This document shows, piece by piece, positions 18,645 through 27,315 of a DNA stretch of 38,597 bases. This stretch comes from Corynebacterium sp. Marseille-P3884 (lineage in GTDB: Bacteria; Actinomycetota; Actinomycetes; Mycobacteriales; Mycobacteriaceae), in NCBI RefSeq assembly GCF_017942225.1, contig NZ_JAGKSD010000020.1, forward strand, positions 1 through 38,597, written 5' to 3'. Every line of letters begins with the position of its first letter. Position 1 is the stretch's first letter. The position numbers and the translations under genes are program-made. The notes under the pieces are model-generated. The model was not told the origin of the DNA, ran no database searches, and was given only the letters and a program-made list of their open reading frames with translations.

Positions 18645-20807
18645 TTACAGCATGCAGGACACGCAGCCCTCAATCTCGGTTCCTTCCAGGGCCATCTGGC
18701 GCAGGCGGATGTAGTACAGCGTCTTGATGCCCTTGCGCCACGCGTAGATCTGCGCGCGGTTGAGATCGCGGGTGGTCACCGTGTCCTTGAAGAACAATGT
18801 CAGCGACAGGCCCTGGTCGACGTACTTCGTGGCCACAGCGTAGGTGTCGATGATCTTCTCGTAGCCGATCTCGTAGGCATCCTTGAAGTAGTCGATATTC
18901 TCGTTGTCCATGTGCGGCGCCGGGTAGTAGACGCGGCCGATCTTGCCTTCCTTGCGGATCTCGATCTTGGACGCGATCGGGTGGATCGACGAGGTCGAGT
19001 TGTTGATGTAGGAGATCGAGCCGGTCGGCGGAACAGCCTGCAGGTAACGGTTGTAGATACCGTCGCGCGCGACGACCTTCTTGAGCTGCTCCCACTGCTC
19101 CGCGCTCGGCGGCTGCGCCGTCGAATTAGCGAAGATCTCCTTGACCTTCTCCGTCTTCGGCTGGAAATCCTCCGGATTGTAGCGGTCGAAGAACTCGCCG
19201 GTGGCGTACTCGGAGCGCTCGAAGCCTTCGAAAGCCTCGTCCTTTTCCACTGCGATCTTGTGGGAGGCCTTGAGGCACTCGTACAGCACGGACGCGAAGT
19301 AGACGTTGGTGAAGTCCAAGCCCTCCTCGGAGCCGTACTCAATGTGCTCGCGGCCAAGGTAGCCGTGCAGGTTCATCTGGCCGAGACCGATGGCGTGCGA
19401 TGCGTCGTTGCCCTCACGGACGGACGGGACGGAATCGATGGAGGTCTTATCCGCCACCGCGGTCAGGCCGCGGATCGCGGTCTCCACCGTCTTAGAGAAG
19501 TCTTCAGAATCCATCGACATCGCGATATTCAGCGAGCCGAGGTTGCACGAAATATCATTGCCCAGCTCGGCGTAGGTCAGGTCATCGTTGAGCACCGACG
19601 GGGTGTTGACCTGGAGAATCTCGGAGCACAGGTTGGACATGTTCACGCGGCCGATCTTGACCGGGTTCGCCTTATTCGCGGTGTCCTCGAACATGATGTA
19701 CGGGTAGCCGGACTCGAACTGGATCTCCGCGATCGTCTGGAAGAACTGGCGGGCGTTGATCTTGGACTTGCGGATGCGCGGGTCCTCGACCATCTCCTCA
19801 TACTTCTCGGTCACCGAGATATCGGCGAACGGGACGCCGTAGACGCGCTCCACGTCGTACGGGGAGAACAGGTACATATCGTCGTTGCGCTTAGCCAGCT
19901 CGAAGGTGATGTCCGGGATGACAACACCGAGAGACAGCGTCTTAATGCGGATCTTCTCATCCGCGTTCTCGCGCTTCGTGTCCAGGAAGCGGAGGATGTC
20001 CGGGTGGTGCGCGTTGAGGTACACCGCGCCAGCACCCTGGCGTGCGCCGAGCTGGTTGGCGTAGGAGAAGGCATCCTCCAGCAGCTTCATCACGGGGATG
20101 ACGCCGGACGACTGGTTCTCGATGTGCTTGATCGGCGCGCCCGACTCGCGGATATTGGACAGCAGCAGCGCGACACCGCCGCCGCGCTTGGACAGCTGCA
20201 GCGAGGAGTTGATCGCACGGCCGATGGACTCCATATTGTCCTCGATGCGCAGCAGGAAGCAGGAGACGAGCTCGCCGCGCTGCGCCTTGCCCGCGTTCAG
20301 GAACGTCGGGGTGGCCGGCTGGAAACGACCGGTCATAATCTCGTCGACCAGCGCGGAGGCCAGCTGCTCGTTTCCGTCAGCGAGGAACAGCGCGGTCATC
20401 GACACACGGTCCTCGAAACGCTCCAGGTAACGGCGCCCGTCGAAGGTCTTCAGCGTGTACGAGGTGTAGTACTTGTATGCGCCCAAGAACGATTTGAAGC
20501 GGAATTTGTAGGAATACGCGCGCTTGAAGGTGGACTTCACAAAGTCCCAGTCGTACTTCTCGATCGTCTCCGGCTCGTAGTACTTGTTCTCCACCAGGTA
20601 ATCCATCTTCTCTTCCAGATCATGGAAGTAGACGGTGTTCTGGTTGACGTGCTGCAGGAAGAACTGGTTCGCCGCCTCACGGTCTTTGTCGAACTGGATT
20701 TGGCCGTTCTCGTCGTACAGGTTCAAAAGCGCGTTCAGCGCGTGGTAATCGAGCTGTTCGGTCTGGCTCACCGGCTCAGCAACGGTCTTCCCCACAGTGT
20801 CGGTCAC
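18645..20807 (-). CDS. nrdE: Class Ib ribonucleotide reductase alpha subunit
   Basis: 720 aa from GTG 20807, with AGAAAGG 11 nt upstream; a TTG at 20828 is an alternative. Reduces ribonucleoside diphosphates to deoxy forms. The substrate-site cysteines are in [12 protein letters not shown] and [20 protein letters not shown] and the loop NLCSEI are visible. The C-terminal CVSC-ML pair accepts electrons from NrdH. It lacks the N-terminal ATP cone of class Ia. Followed by nrdF, preceded by nrdI with an 83-nt gap. Confidence 0.98.
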   Translation of the reverse strand: MTDTVGKTVAEPVSQTEQLDYHALNALLNLYDENGQIQFDKDREAANQFFLQHVNQNTVYFHDLEEKMDYLVENKYYEPETIEKYDWDFVKSTFKRAYSYKFRFKSFLGAYKYYTSYTLKTFDGRRYLERFEDRVSMTALFLADGNEQLASALVDEIMTGRFQPATPTFLNAGKAQRGELVSCFLLRIEDNMESIGRAINSSLQLSKRGGGVALLLSNIRESGAPIKHIENQSSGVIPVMKLLEDAFSYANQLGARQGAGAVYLNAHHPDILRFLDTKRENADEKIRIKTLSLGVVIPDITFELAKRNDDMYLFSPYDVERVYGVPFADISVTEKYEEMVEDPRIRKSKINARQFFQTIAEIQFESGYPYIMFEDTANKANPVKIGRVNMSNLCSEILQVNTPSVLNDDLTYAELGNDISCNLGSLNIAMSMDSEDFSKTVETAIRGLTAVADKTSIDSVPSVREGNDASHAIGLGQMNLHGYLGREHIEYGSEEGLDFTNVYFASVLYECLKASHKIAVEKDEAFEGFERSEYATGEFFDRYNPEDFQPKTEKVKEIFANSTAQPPSAEQWEQLKKVVARDGIYNRYLQAVPPTGSISYINNSTSSIHPIASKIEIRKEGKIGRVYYPAPHMDNENIDYFKDAYEIGYEKIIDTYAVATKYVDQGLSLTLFFKDTVTTRDLNRAQIYAWRKGIKTLYYIRLRQMALEGTEIEGCVSCML

Positions 20808-20890
20808 GGTTCTTCGGGCCTTTCTCAAGCAGTGATCAAATATGTAATTTCAGGGCTAAATCTTCAGCTTCATTGCCGTACAGCCAGCAG

Positions 20891-21415
20891 CTATACAGCG
20901 TGGTAACGCTCGCGCAGCCGCGCTAGACGCAGCTCGCTTTCCGACGTCTCCGCGCGACGCGCCTCAAGCACCTCACGGTCGCGCGCGGTCAGCGGTTCAA
21001 GGCCGAGCTTATCGACGCCCGCCACCAAGTTCTCGCGAACCTTCTCCACATCCTCTTCCGAGCCCATCAACTCGAAGCGGTACAGATACGGCACACCCGT
21101 CTTCTCAGCGATGATATTTCCCGCTTTGCAGAAATCCGGGCCGAAATTGGAATTGCCCGCCGCGATGACACCGCGCAGCAATTTCCGGTTCGACTCGTCA
21201 TTCAAAAACCGGATCACCTGTGGCGGCACCGGGCGGACATTCTCGTGAGTCAGCGACACCCCGCCGCCGTACGTCGGGCACACCAGCACATATGGCTCCT
21301 GAACCTTCAGCGGTGCATCACCCCTCCGGAGCGGAATCCGTGCGCTCGGCAGACCGAGCTTGTCCACAAAGCGGTGGGTATTGCCCGTCGCGGAAGAAAA
21401 GTAAACGACCAACAT
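20891..21415 (-). CDS. nrdI: NrdI flavodoxin-like maturase
   Basis: 174 aa from ATG 21415. NrdI is an FMN protein that supplies superoxide for oxidation of the NrdF dimanganese centre. The FMN phosphate loop is [12 protein letters not shown] at 5-16; TYGGG and [18 protein letters not shown] mark the other flavin loops. The C-terminal ~30 residues are a charged helix beyond the 135-140 aa minimal NrdI. AAAGGG lies about 14 nt upstream. The longer ORF start (21475) adds a non-family leader. Confidence 0.96.
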   Translation of the reverse strand: MLVVYFSSATGNTHRFVDKLGLPSARIPLRRGDAPLKVQEPYVLVCPTYGGGVSLTHENVRPVPPQVIRFLNDESNRKLLRGVIAAGNSNFGPDFCKAGNIIAEKTGVPYLYRFELMGSEEDVEKVRENLVAGVDKLGLEPLTARDREVLEARRAETSESELRLARLRERYHAV

Positions 21416-21496
21416 GGCAGATTGCTGACCCTTTGACTTGAAAAAACAGCTGGCAGGAAGACGAAAAGAACGCAAAAACAGCTACAGCAAAACGTT

Positions 21497-21520
21497 AAGC
21501 CGCCAACAACGTGACGGCTT
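21497..21520 (-). other. Hairpin between nrdH and nrdI
   Basis: On the minus strand AAGCCG (21515-21520) and CGGCTT (21497-21502) pair around a 12-nt loop, with AACGTTTT just after. It lies in the 123-nt nrdH-nrdI gap and could act as a weak terminator or processing site lowering downstream expression. Confidence 0.4.
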
Positions 21521-21538
21521 GAACTTCATGCGGGGCGA

Positions 21539-21772
21539 CTACGCGACGCTCTCAGCGAGGGAACGGATGCGGTCCGGGCGGAAGCCCGACCAGTGCTCCC
21601 CGTCGACCTCAACGACCGGGGCCTGCAGGTAGCCCAGCGCCATGACGTAGTCGCGCGCGGAGTCATCCATGGAGATATCCACGGTGTTGTACTGCAGACC
21701 AGCGCGGTCCAGGGCCTTCTTCGTAGCGTTGCACTGGACGCAAGCTGGCTTGGTGTAGAGGGTGATCGACAT
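21539..21772 (-). CDS. nrdH: NrdH glutaredoxin-like redoxin
   Basis: 77 aa from ATG 21772. Dithiol electron donor to NrdE, itself reduced by thioredoxin reductase. The active site CVQC is at 11-14 in the family start SITLYTKPACVQC; the C-terminal WSGFRPDRI motif is specific to NrdH. First gene of nrdHIE. The message probably begins near the NrdR boxes at about 21930, giving an unusually long leader of roughly 150 nt (21773-21928) in which I see only local hairpins and no known riboswitch. Confidence 0.97.
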   Translation of the reverse strand: MSITLYTKPACVQCNATKKALDRAGLQYNTVDISMDDSARDYVMALGYLQAPVVEVDGEHWSGFRPDRIRSLAESVA

Positions 21773-21928
21773 AGTTTTCAGGGCTCTTTTCTTCTCAGAG
21801 GATGTTCGGGGGCTAGTGAGACTTACCTGGCGGCCCCAGGGGTGCCGCTAGCGCTCGAATCAACTTAAGAGTGGTGCGGCATCGAGCGATGCGCCGCGCC
21901 CGCACCCGTCGGGGGCGAACACCAAGAG

Positions 21929-21977
21929 ACACTATACGTTGTGCCATATTCTGGCAACCGGTACTACATATAGTAGT
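21929..21977 (-). promoter_or_regulatory. Pair of NrdR-type boxes upstream of nrdHIE
   Basis: Box 1 is ACACTATACGTTGTGC (21929-21944). Box 2 is TACTACATATAGTAGT (21962-21977) with a perfect ACTAC/GTAGT inverted repeat. Centres are 33 bp apart, about three helical turns, the usual NrdR arrangement. Box 1 contains a minus-strand TATAGT that could be the -10, so bound NrdR-ATP/dATP would repress nrdHIE. A further palindrome CTACATGTAG lies at 22017-22026. Nothing else is seen in 21984-22158, which is AT-rich. Confidence 0.75.
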
Positions 21978-22158
21978 TACACGCATGGTATTCGCAGGAT
22001 AGCCAAGGGAAATAACCTACATGTAGTTTCACCACAGGCGTTTACATGCGAAAAACGGCTTACACGGGTGGAATTTTCTTCGAAATATTTTCAATCACGC
22101 CCAAAATCACACCGAAACCGCGCCGCACGCCACACTCTTCCACCACCCGCCGACGCGA

Positions 22159-22212
22159 AGAGCCCCTCCCCCAACCGAATCCTTACAACGGACCGGCCAG
22201 CGGAGGGGCTCT
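22159..22212 (-). terminator. Terminator after the VWA protein gene
   Basis: Arms 22159-22169 and 22202-22212 (AGAGCCCCTCC) pair perfectly over 11 bp around a 32-nt loop, starting 20 nt after the stop. Confidence 0.7.
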
Positions 22213-22232
22213 CCCCTATTTGGCGCTACCGA

Positions 22233-24254
22233 TTACCTCCGGCGCAACAGCGCAATGATGCCCGCCAACGCGGCCAGCAACACCACGATGCCGATACCCA
22301 GACCCAGCATCAGAATTCCCTTGGCACCAAGCCCACCGTCGTCCGACTCGTCCTGCGCCTGGGTGTCCGTGTCGTCCGACTTCTCGTCGCCGCCATCCTT
22401 CTTCTCGCCAGTATCCGGCGGAGTATCACTCGGCTCCGGACCGTTCTCATCGGTCGGACGCCACTTAGGACCATCAGTCTTCTCCCCAACCGCATCAAAC
22501 GCAATCTCAAACGGCTGCTCAACGCCCATGACATCGTCTTCGTCGCCTTGTGGCATTCCGAGTCCCACGTAGTAGTAGCCTGCGTTCGCCTGCTCTGCAC
22601 CCGTACTACCGGTTTCCCTGTTACGGAAGCTAATCACGTTTCCGGTCAATGTGTCTTCAGGGCGGGTCGAGTCAAACTTGATGCTTTGGCGAAACGGCGA
22701 ATACAGCTCCGGAGACAGCCCCCGAGATTTCCCGTCCTGACCATCTATTGTCCGGTAACTGAATACCGGGCGCTGCCCGTATTCGACTGGGATCTTGTAG
22801 AAGCGGTACTCACCCGGAACAATCGCATCCTTGTAAGCACCCGGCTTCACTTCCACCGCCTCAGAGAAACTCGAGCCTCCCTTGATGTCTTGGGGCCCGT
22901 CGAAGCTGAGCTCTGGACCTTTATCATCGACTTCCTGCGCATCTGGGTACTGAGAAACTTCTTCCTCGTCGGGAATCGGTTCGAAGTTGATCTCAACCTC
23001 AACGTCCACTTCTTCCTCACCGCGGCCAGATGCAGCGCTGGGGTTCTCATACGCGATTTGGTCAGGAATCGTCCAACGCTGGCTGCAGCCTCTGTGTTCG
23101 TCGACAGGAACGAACCGCCTGATCAGGGGTGACGGCATCCAGGCAGCGCTACCGCTCGTCTTTCCGTCAACGGATGTATTAACGCCGCCATAGGAGCCGT
23201 CGCACATTTCCACTTCGTTTTTGGGCTCAACTCGCTGGACAATGAATCCCGCATCGGAAGCTCGCCCCGACTTCGATCGCTTTGGAAGGACAGTCGTGGA
23301 AATGACCGCATTGTGCCCCTCGGGAATGGCGACCTTGTAGTAGCCTGTCTCGACTTTGTCGCCCGCGTTCTTTTTGAGCTTGGCATTCACTTTCGTGTGG
23401 TAGCGGCCTTCGCCCAGCCACTTAGCGTCTTCCGGGGTATCCGAATACTCGAACTCCGTACCGGCCGTCTGGTAGGTCTCCGCATCACGCTGGGCAAGGA
23501 ACTTCAACGACTCCGCCAACGAACCAGCATCATCAGCCTCCATGAACTCACCGCCACCGGCCTCAGCAACACACTCCAGCTCCTTGCGGGCATCCTCATC
23601 CGTTTTGAACCCGACCGTGTGAATCGTCAGATCAAAACCATCGCCCGCCAACTCCTTGGCCACCTCACACACCGGCGGCGGCGCACACGTATCAATACCG
23701 TCAGACACCAGGATGATCGTGCGCTCACCCGAATCACCAAGCTCGTCCGCGGCAGCCTTCAACGAATTACCCACCGGCGTATAGCCCTTCGGCGACATCT
23801 CGTCGATCTTGGAGTTCAACTCATCCTTATCCAGCTTGCCCACCGGAACCAGAGTCTCAATATCCCGACACCCCGCATCACGATTATCCGGCGCATTCGA
23901 CTCACGCATACCGTAAGCAAGCAGACCAAGGTTGGCCTGCTCCGGCAGAGAATTCACCAAATCATGCGACGCCTTCTTCGCCGCATCCATACGCGTACCA
24001 CCATCAACATCCCGCTCAGCCATCGACCACGACGCATCCAACACCAACGCAGCCTTACTATCCACCGTCGCCTCATTCGAACCAGACGACTCCGACGATG
24101 ACGACGACTCAGTACTCGACTCCGCAGCCGAACTGGACTCACTGCCCCGCTGCGCTACCGCATCACCCGGAGCAACAAGCCCCCACACACCAAGCAACGC
24201 AACAACAAACAACACCGAAACAAAACTCAACGAAAACTTGCGCGACGTATCCAT
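22233..24254 (-). CDS. Secreted, membrane-anchored VWA-domain protein
   Basis: 673 aa from ATG 24254, just after GAGGATT. Signal peptide 1-34 (AVA cleavage), then a Ser/Glu-rich linker (37-60). The von Willebrand A domain (about 65-270) has an intact MIDAS: D73-x-S75-x-S77 in LDASWSM, Thr in GYTPVGNSL and Asp in LVSDGIDTC. Paired cysteines (CRDIETL, DTCAPPPVC, ELECVAE) suggest disulfides in the exported form. The middle (300-620) is beta-rich and unrecognised. A Pro/Asp/Lys linker precedes a final membrane helix (about 648-670) ending RRR; no LPxTG motif is present. It may bind a metal-dependent ligand or act in envelope assembly; that is inference. Confidence 0.88.
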   Translation of the reverse strand: MDTSRKFSLSFVSVLFVVALLGVWGLVAPGDAVAQRGSESSSAAESSTESSSSSESSGSNEATVDSKAALVLDASWSMAERDVDGGTRMDAAKKASHDLVNSLPEQANLGLLAYGMRESNAPDNRDAGCRDIETLVPVGKLDKDELNSKIDEMSPKGYTPVGNSLKAAADELGDSGERTIILVSDGIDTCAPPPVCEVAKELAGDGFDLTIHTVGFKTDEDARKELECVAEAGGGEFMEADDAGSLAESLKFLAQRDAETYQTAGTEFEYSDTPEDAKWLGEGRYHTKVNAKLKKNAGDKVETGYYKVAIPEGHNAVISTTVLPKRSKSGRASDAGFIVQRVEPKNEVEMCDGSYGGVNTSVDGKTSGSAAWMPSPLIRRFVPVDEHRGCSQRWTIPDQIAYENPSAASGRGEEEVDVEVEINFEPIPDEEEVSQYPDAQEVDDKGPELSFDGPQDIKGGSSFSEAVEVKPGAYKDAIVPGEYRFYKIPVEYGQRPVFSYRTIDGQDGKSRGLSPELYSPFRQSIKFDSTRPEDTLTGNVISFRNRETGSTGAEQANAGYYYVGLGMPQGDEDDVMGVEQPFEIAFDAVGEKTDGPKWRPTDENGPEPSDTPPDTGEKKDGGDEKSDDTDTQAQDESDDGGLGAKGILMLGLGIGIVVLLAALAGIIALLRRR

Positions 24255-24325
24255 AATCCTCAAAAACTCGGAAACAAGAGGGCAGGTGTCCAAGAAAATA
24301 GCTTTCCCGAATGAACCTACGGTAA

Positions 24326-24356
24326 ATCCTAAACACAGCCTGTGCCACGCATCACA
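24326..24356 (-). promoter_or_regulatory. Promoter with GlxR-like site upstream of the VWA gene
   Basis: TGTGATGCGTGGCACA (minus, 24341-24356) matches TGTGA-N6-TCACA except for one base. It lies just upstream of TAGGAT (24326-24331), a candidate -10, and would overlap the -35, a repressing position for the cAMP regulator GlxR. Confidence 0.45.
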
Positions 24357-24392
24357 GGAATTATTGAGGAGTTGAATGACTGACACATAGAG

Positions 24393-24436
24393 AACGCCCC
24401 CGTCGCGAGCATGATGCTCATTGCGACGGGGGCGTT
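24393..24436 (-). terminator. Intrinsic terminator after rpmJ
   Basis: A perfect 14-bp stem (24393-24406 with 24423-24436, AACGCCCCCGTCGC) encloses a 16-nt loop which itself contains GAGCAT/ATGCTC. It begins 15 nt after the rpmJ stop. Confidence 0.9.
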
Positions 24437-24450
24437 GAAAGCCTTAGCGT

Positions 24451-24573
24451 TTAGCCCTGACGAGCCTTGAAACGCGGATCCTTCTTGTTGATCACGTAGA
24501 CCTTACCGCGGCGGCGGACAACCTGAGCGCCCGGCTTGTTCTTCAGCGACCGAAGGGACTTACGGACCTTCAT
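24451..24573 (-). CDS. rpmJ: 50S ribosomal protein L36, cysteine-free type
   Basis: 40 aa from ATG 24573 with AAAGGAG 8 nt upstream. The [12 protein letters not shown] start and FKARQG end identify L36. The four zinc ligands (three Cys and one His) of the canonical 37-aa form are absent and a short insertion is present, so this is the zinc-independent (YkgO-like) form. It is monocistronic, between nadE and the VWA gene, with its own terminator. The 206 nt between it and nadE hold no other gene; a short ACTCG/CGAGT repeat lies at 24589-24607. Confidence 0.96.
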   Translation of the reverse strand: MKVRKSLRSLKNKPGAQVVRRRGKVYVINKKDPRFKARQG

Positions 24574-24766
24574 CGGGCGCTCCTTTCTACTCGTTAATGT
24601 TCCGAGTGGCCACCGCGACTCCACCTCAATACGAGCAGGTGGCGGCGGACAATCGTTTCTTTCCTCGGCGCACCGTGAAGCGGCGCTGCCGTGCAACGGG
24701 AGTCAATGCTACCTGACCGGCCCCGCAGCACCAAAACGGCCGAAACTCACGGTCATCTTTCCGCGC

Positions 24767-24772
24767 TACGAT
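24767..24772 (+). promoter_or_regulatory. -10 box of nadE (leaderless layout)
   Basis: TACGAT ends 7 nt before ATG 24780. No Shine-Dalgarno is present. Confidence 0.6.
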
Positions 24773-24779
24773 AGCGGAC

Positions 24780-25664
24780 ATGTCTCACGAGTCCGACTCC
24801 GCCTCCAACAGCTTGCCCGAGAACCCGTCCCACGACGCGATCGGTGCGACGCAACAAGAGATCATCGCTGCGCTCGGCGTGAAGCCGTTCATCGCGCCCG
24901 CCGGCGAGATCGCCCGGCGCGTCGACTTCCTCGTCGACTACTTGGAGAAGACCAGGACGAAGGGGTTCGTCCTCGGCATTTCGGGCGGCCAGGACTCGAC
25001 GTTGGCGGGCAAGCTCGCGCAGCTCGCGGTGGAGAAGACCCGTGAGCAGGGGCGCGAGGCCACGTTCATCGCGGTCCGTCTCCCCCACGGCGTCCAAGCG
25101 GACGAAGACGACGCGCAGCTCGCGCTCGATTTCATCCAGCCGGACCAGCGCGTCACCGTCAACATCGAGCCCGCAACGACGGCGCTCGCCGGAGAGATCG
25201 CGAGCAGCCTTAGCCAAGAGAAGCTCGGCGACTTCAACAAGGGCAACGTCAAAGCACGCATGCGCATGATCGCCCAGTACGCGATCGCGGGCGAACTCGG
25301 TTTGCTAGTCATCGGCACCGACCACGCGGCGGAGAACGTCACGGGCTTCTTCACCAAATTCGGTGATGGCGCAGCCGACCTCGTCCCGCTCGCCGGCCTG
25401 AACAAACGCCAGGGCGCGCAGCTTCTCGCCCACCTCGAGGCCGATAAGCGCCTCTACGAGAAGGTGCCCACCGCCGACCTCGAAGAGGACCGCCCGGCGC
25501 TTCCCGACGAGGAGGCGCTCGGCATCACCTACGCCGAGATCGACGACTACTTGGAGGGCACGCTTATCGACGCCTCCTCTGCCGCCCGCCTCGAGCACCT
25601 CTGGGCAGTCGGCCAGCACAAGCGCCACCTACCGCCCGGCCCGGCCGAGACCTGGTGGCTCTAG
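24780..25664 (+). CDS. nadE: NH3-dependent NAD synthetase
   Basis: 294 aa from ATG 24780. Converts nicotinate adenine dinucleotide to NAD using ATP and ammonia. The ATP pyrophosphatase P-loop SGGQDS is at 68-73; [27 protein letters not shown] is the substrate-binding region, and KRHLPPGP the C-terminal loop. It has no glutaminase domain, unlike the mycobacterial enzyme, and is close in size to the 275-aa E. coli form. It completes the route begun by pncB, 13 kb away in this window. Confidence 0.97.
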   Translation: MSHESDSASNSLPENPSHDAIGATQQEIIAALGVKPFIAPAGEIARRVDFLVDYLEKTRTKGFVLGISGGQDSTLAGKLAQLAVEKTREQGREATFIAVRLPHGVQADEDDAQLALDFIQPDQRVTVNIEPATTALAGEIASSLSQEKLGDFNKGNVKARMRMIAQYAIAGELGLLVIGTDHAAENVTGFFTKFGDGAADLVPLAGLNKRQGAQLLAHLEADKRLYEKVPTADLEEDRPALPDEEALGITYAEIDDYLEGTLIDASSAARLEHLWAVGQHKRHLPPGPAETWWL

Positions 25665-25688
25665 CGCGGAACTGGCAGTGGATACGAA

Positions 25689-25880
25689 TTAGGGTTGCCG
25701 ACCCATTAGCTCGTCCATCCAGGACTCGTCCTGCTCTTCCGCACGGAATTCTTCGGGCGTGATCCCGGTTCTCTCGATCGGCTCCCAATCGGCCGAGAAG
25801 GGCTTTCCGCACCCTGACACAACACCTTGCTCTATCAGCCGGTCTAATGCCCGCGTCCCCCGAGTCTGATCGTCTCCCAT
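25689..25880 (-). CDS. Small hypothetical protein
   Basis: 63 aa from ATG 25880, with AAGGGG about 8 nt upstream; a GTG at 25889 is an alternative. Soluble and acidic: a basic helix (TRGTRALDRLIEQG) then PFSADWEPIERTGITPEEFRAEEQDESWMDELM. The two-part build, with an acidic C-terminal tail, resembles small antitoxins or anti-factors, but no toxin gene is adjacent and I recognise no family. It is convergent with nadE, and 79 nt downstream of the fructosamine kinase gene. Confidence 0.5.
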   Translation of the reverse strand: MGDDQTRGTRALDRLIEQGVVSGCGKPFSADWEPIERTGITPEEFRAEEQDESWMDELMGRQP

Positions 25881-25923
25881 TCCGCCCACCCCTTGTTGGC
25901 TTCGATTCCGCAGTTTCTGTTTT

Positions 25924-25965
25924 CGACGTTAGCCACAGGAAATTTTCCCGTCAACGACGTTAGCC
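25924..25965. repeat. Direct repeat of CGACGTTAGCC
   Basis: Two exact 11-bp copies, 25924-25934 and 25955-25965, start 31 bp apart. The second overlaps the stop of the fructosamine kinase gene; the first lies upstream of the small ORF. Confidence 0.7.
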
Positions 25966-26739
25966 GACGACGCGCAGCGTCTCCTCCGCTGCACGAACCA
26001 GTGCAGATCCATAGCTGGGGCCGTGGGTGTAGGCATGGACGGCGAGCGGGTGGAGCTGGTGGATCGGGATGCGCCGCTCCCAGTCGCCGCCGGAAGCATC
26101 GCCGAGGGAGGAACCGGCGGCGAGGTAGCCGTCGATAAGCGAGCGGAGGTGCGGTGCGCCGAAGAGCTCGAGCATCGCGATGTCCGTCAGCGGGTGGCCG
26201 CCGTGCGCGGCCGGGTCGATGAACCGTGGGCCGGAGGTGGAAAACAACAGGTTGCCTGTCCAGAGGTCGCCGTGAATGCGTGCGAGCGGGGCGTCCTCGT
26301 CCTCCGCGAGTAGCGCATCGCACGCGCGCTGGACTGTGTCTAAACCTGCCTCGTCCAGGTTGCCCCGCCTGTGGGCTTTCTCCGCGAACGGTAGGACGCG
26401 TTGCGCGGTGTAGAACTCCGCCCAGCGTTTCGTCGGCGTGCACTCCTGTTGCGCGCGGCCGATGAAATTGGGGCCATCCCAGCCATCGGCAGGCGCCCCG
26501 AACGCATCCGCCCCCATCGCGTGAATGGCGGCGAGCTCGCGGCCAGCCTCCTTGGCGGCGTCGGCGCTCGGGCGGGCGCTGTCGACGCGCTCGATGGTCA
26601 CCGTGTTGGCATCTTCGTCGAGGTCTACAACCTCCACTACCGCATCAGATCCCTCCCGCAGCCAACGTAGGTACGCCGCTTCCGCTGCTGCCGCGCCCGG
26701 CGCGCTGCCCTGCTTGACGAAGACGTCTGCCTTAGACAT
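25960..26739 (-). CDS. Fructosamine kinase family protein
   Basis: 259 aa from ATG 26739 with GGAAGG 5 nt upstream; a GTG two codons earlier is less well spaced. Phosphotransferase fold: the catalytic loop IHGDLWTGNLLF (about 168-179) and the metal motif FIDPAAHGGHPLTDIAMLELFG (about 188-209) are the family signatures. Relatives phosphorylate ketosamines or ribulosamines on glycated proteins so the sugar falls off. It overlaps the ogt stop by 8 nt, so an alkylation-repair enzyme and a deglycation enzyme are made together: both repair covalent damage. Confidence 0.93.
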   Translation of the reverse strand: MSKADVFVKQGSAPGAAAAEAAYLRWLREGSDAVVEVVDLDEDANTVTIERVDSARPSADAAKEAGRELAAIHAMGADAFGAPADGWDGPNFIGRAQQECTPTKRWAEFYTAQRVLPFAEKAHRRGNLDEAGLDTVQRACDALLAEDEDAPLARIHGDLWTGNLLFSTSGPRFIDPAAHGGHPLTDIAMLELFGAPHLRSLIDGYLAAGSSLGDASGGDWERRIPIHQLHPLAVHAYTHGPSYGSALVRAAEETLRVVG

Positions 26740-27211
26740 CGACACCTTCCAATTCGAGGAGGAAACGCTTCGTCTCGGAGCCGTCGCGGTAGCCGCCTAA
26801 GCCCCCGTCCGCGCGCAGGACGCGGTGGCACGGGACCAGCAGCGGCAACGGGTTATTCGCGCACGCCCCGCCGACCGCGCGCACGGCCTTCGGATTGCCG
26901 ACCTTGCCGGCGAGCTCCCGGTATGTCGTGGTCTCCCCGTACGGCACGCGGGCGAGCTCGCGCAGGACACGTCCGCGAAAGTCGGTCGCGAACCGGTAAT
27001 CCAGCGGCACCGTGAACTCGCGGCGGCGTCCCGCGAAATACTCCTTCAACTGGTGTGCGGCGAGCGGGACCACAGCGTGCGCCCCGATTCGGTCGCGTTC
27101 GGCCTCGATCCCGTCGGACTCGAACAGCACCTTCGCAACCCCCGCCTGCGACACCACCAACCCGATCTGGCCGATCGGGGACTCGATCTGGTGGAACTGC
27201 AGCTCGTCCAT
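26732..27211 (-). CDS. ogt: Methylated-DNA-protein cysteine methyltransferase
   Basis: 159 aa from ATG 27211. Transfers the alkyl group from O6-alkylguanine to its own cysteine. The acceptor is Cys128 in LLVPCHRVL; helix-turn-helix region [33 protein letters not shown] precedes it. No Ada N-terminal domain, so not self-activating. A TACCGT box 7 nt upstream favours this ATG over the GTG at 27256. It heads the ogt-fructosamine kinase pair. Confidence 0.96.
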   Translation of the reverse strand: MDELQFHQIESPIGQIGLVVSQAGVAKVLFESDGIEAERDRIGAHAVVPLAAHQLKEYFAGRRREFTVPLDYRFATDFRGRVLRELARVPYGETTTYRELAGKVGNPKAVRAVGGACANNPLPLLVPCHRVLRADGGLGGYRDGSETKRFLLELEGVDV

Positions 27212-27218
27212 GGCCCCC

Positions 27219-27308
27219 ACGGTACTTAGCTTCCCGCTTACGCGCTGCTCATGCACGCTTCCTAATATGCACTCTTCCCAGCCATGTGTCGTATATCACT
27301 GTTACGGT
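27219..27308. promoter_or_regulatory. Divergent leaderless promoters of ogt and the Ser-rich lipoprotein gene
   Basis: On the minus strand TACCGT (27219-27224) ends 7 nt before ATG 27211. On the plus strand TACGGT (27303-27308) ends 7 nt before ATG 27316. Confidence 0.55.
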
Positions 27309-27315
27309 GGCGGTT

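Noticed and set aside
21773..21928. Cobalamin riboswitch before nrdH
   Set aside because: No B12-box sequence was found in the leader; only simple hairpins such as the one around 21828-21850.
24574..24779. Zur box upstream of rpmJ
   Set aside because: I saw no convincing AT-rich palindrome matching the known corynebacterial Zur site; only a 5-bp ACTCG/CGAGT repeat.
25689..25880. Antitoxin of a toxin-antitoxin pair
   Set aside because: No partner gene lies on either side and no known family motif is present, so it is listed only as hypothetical.
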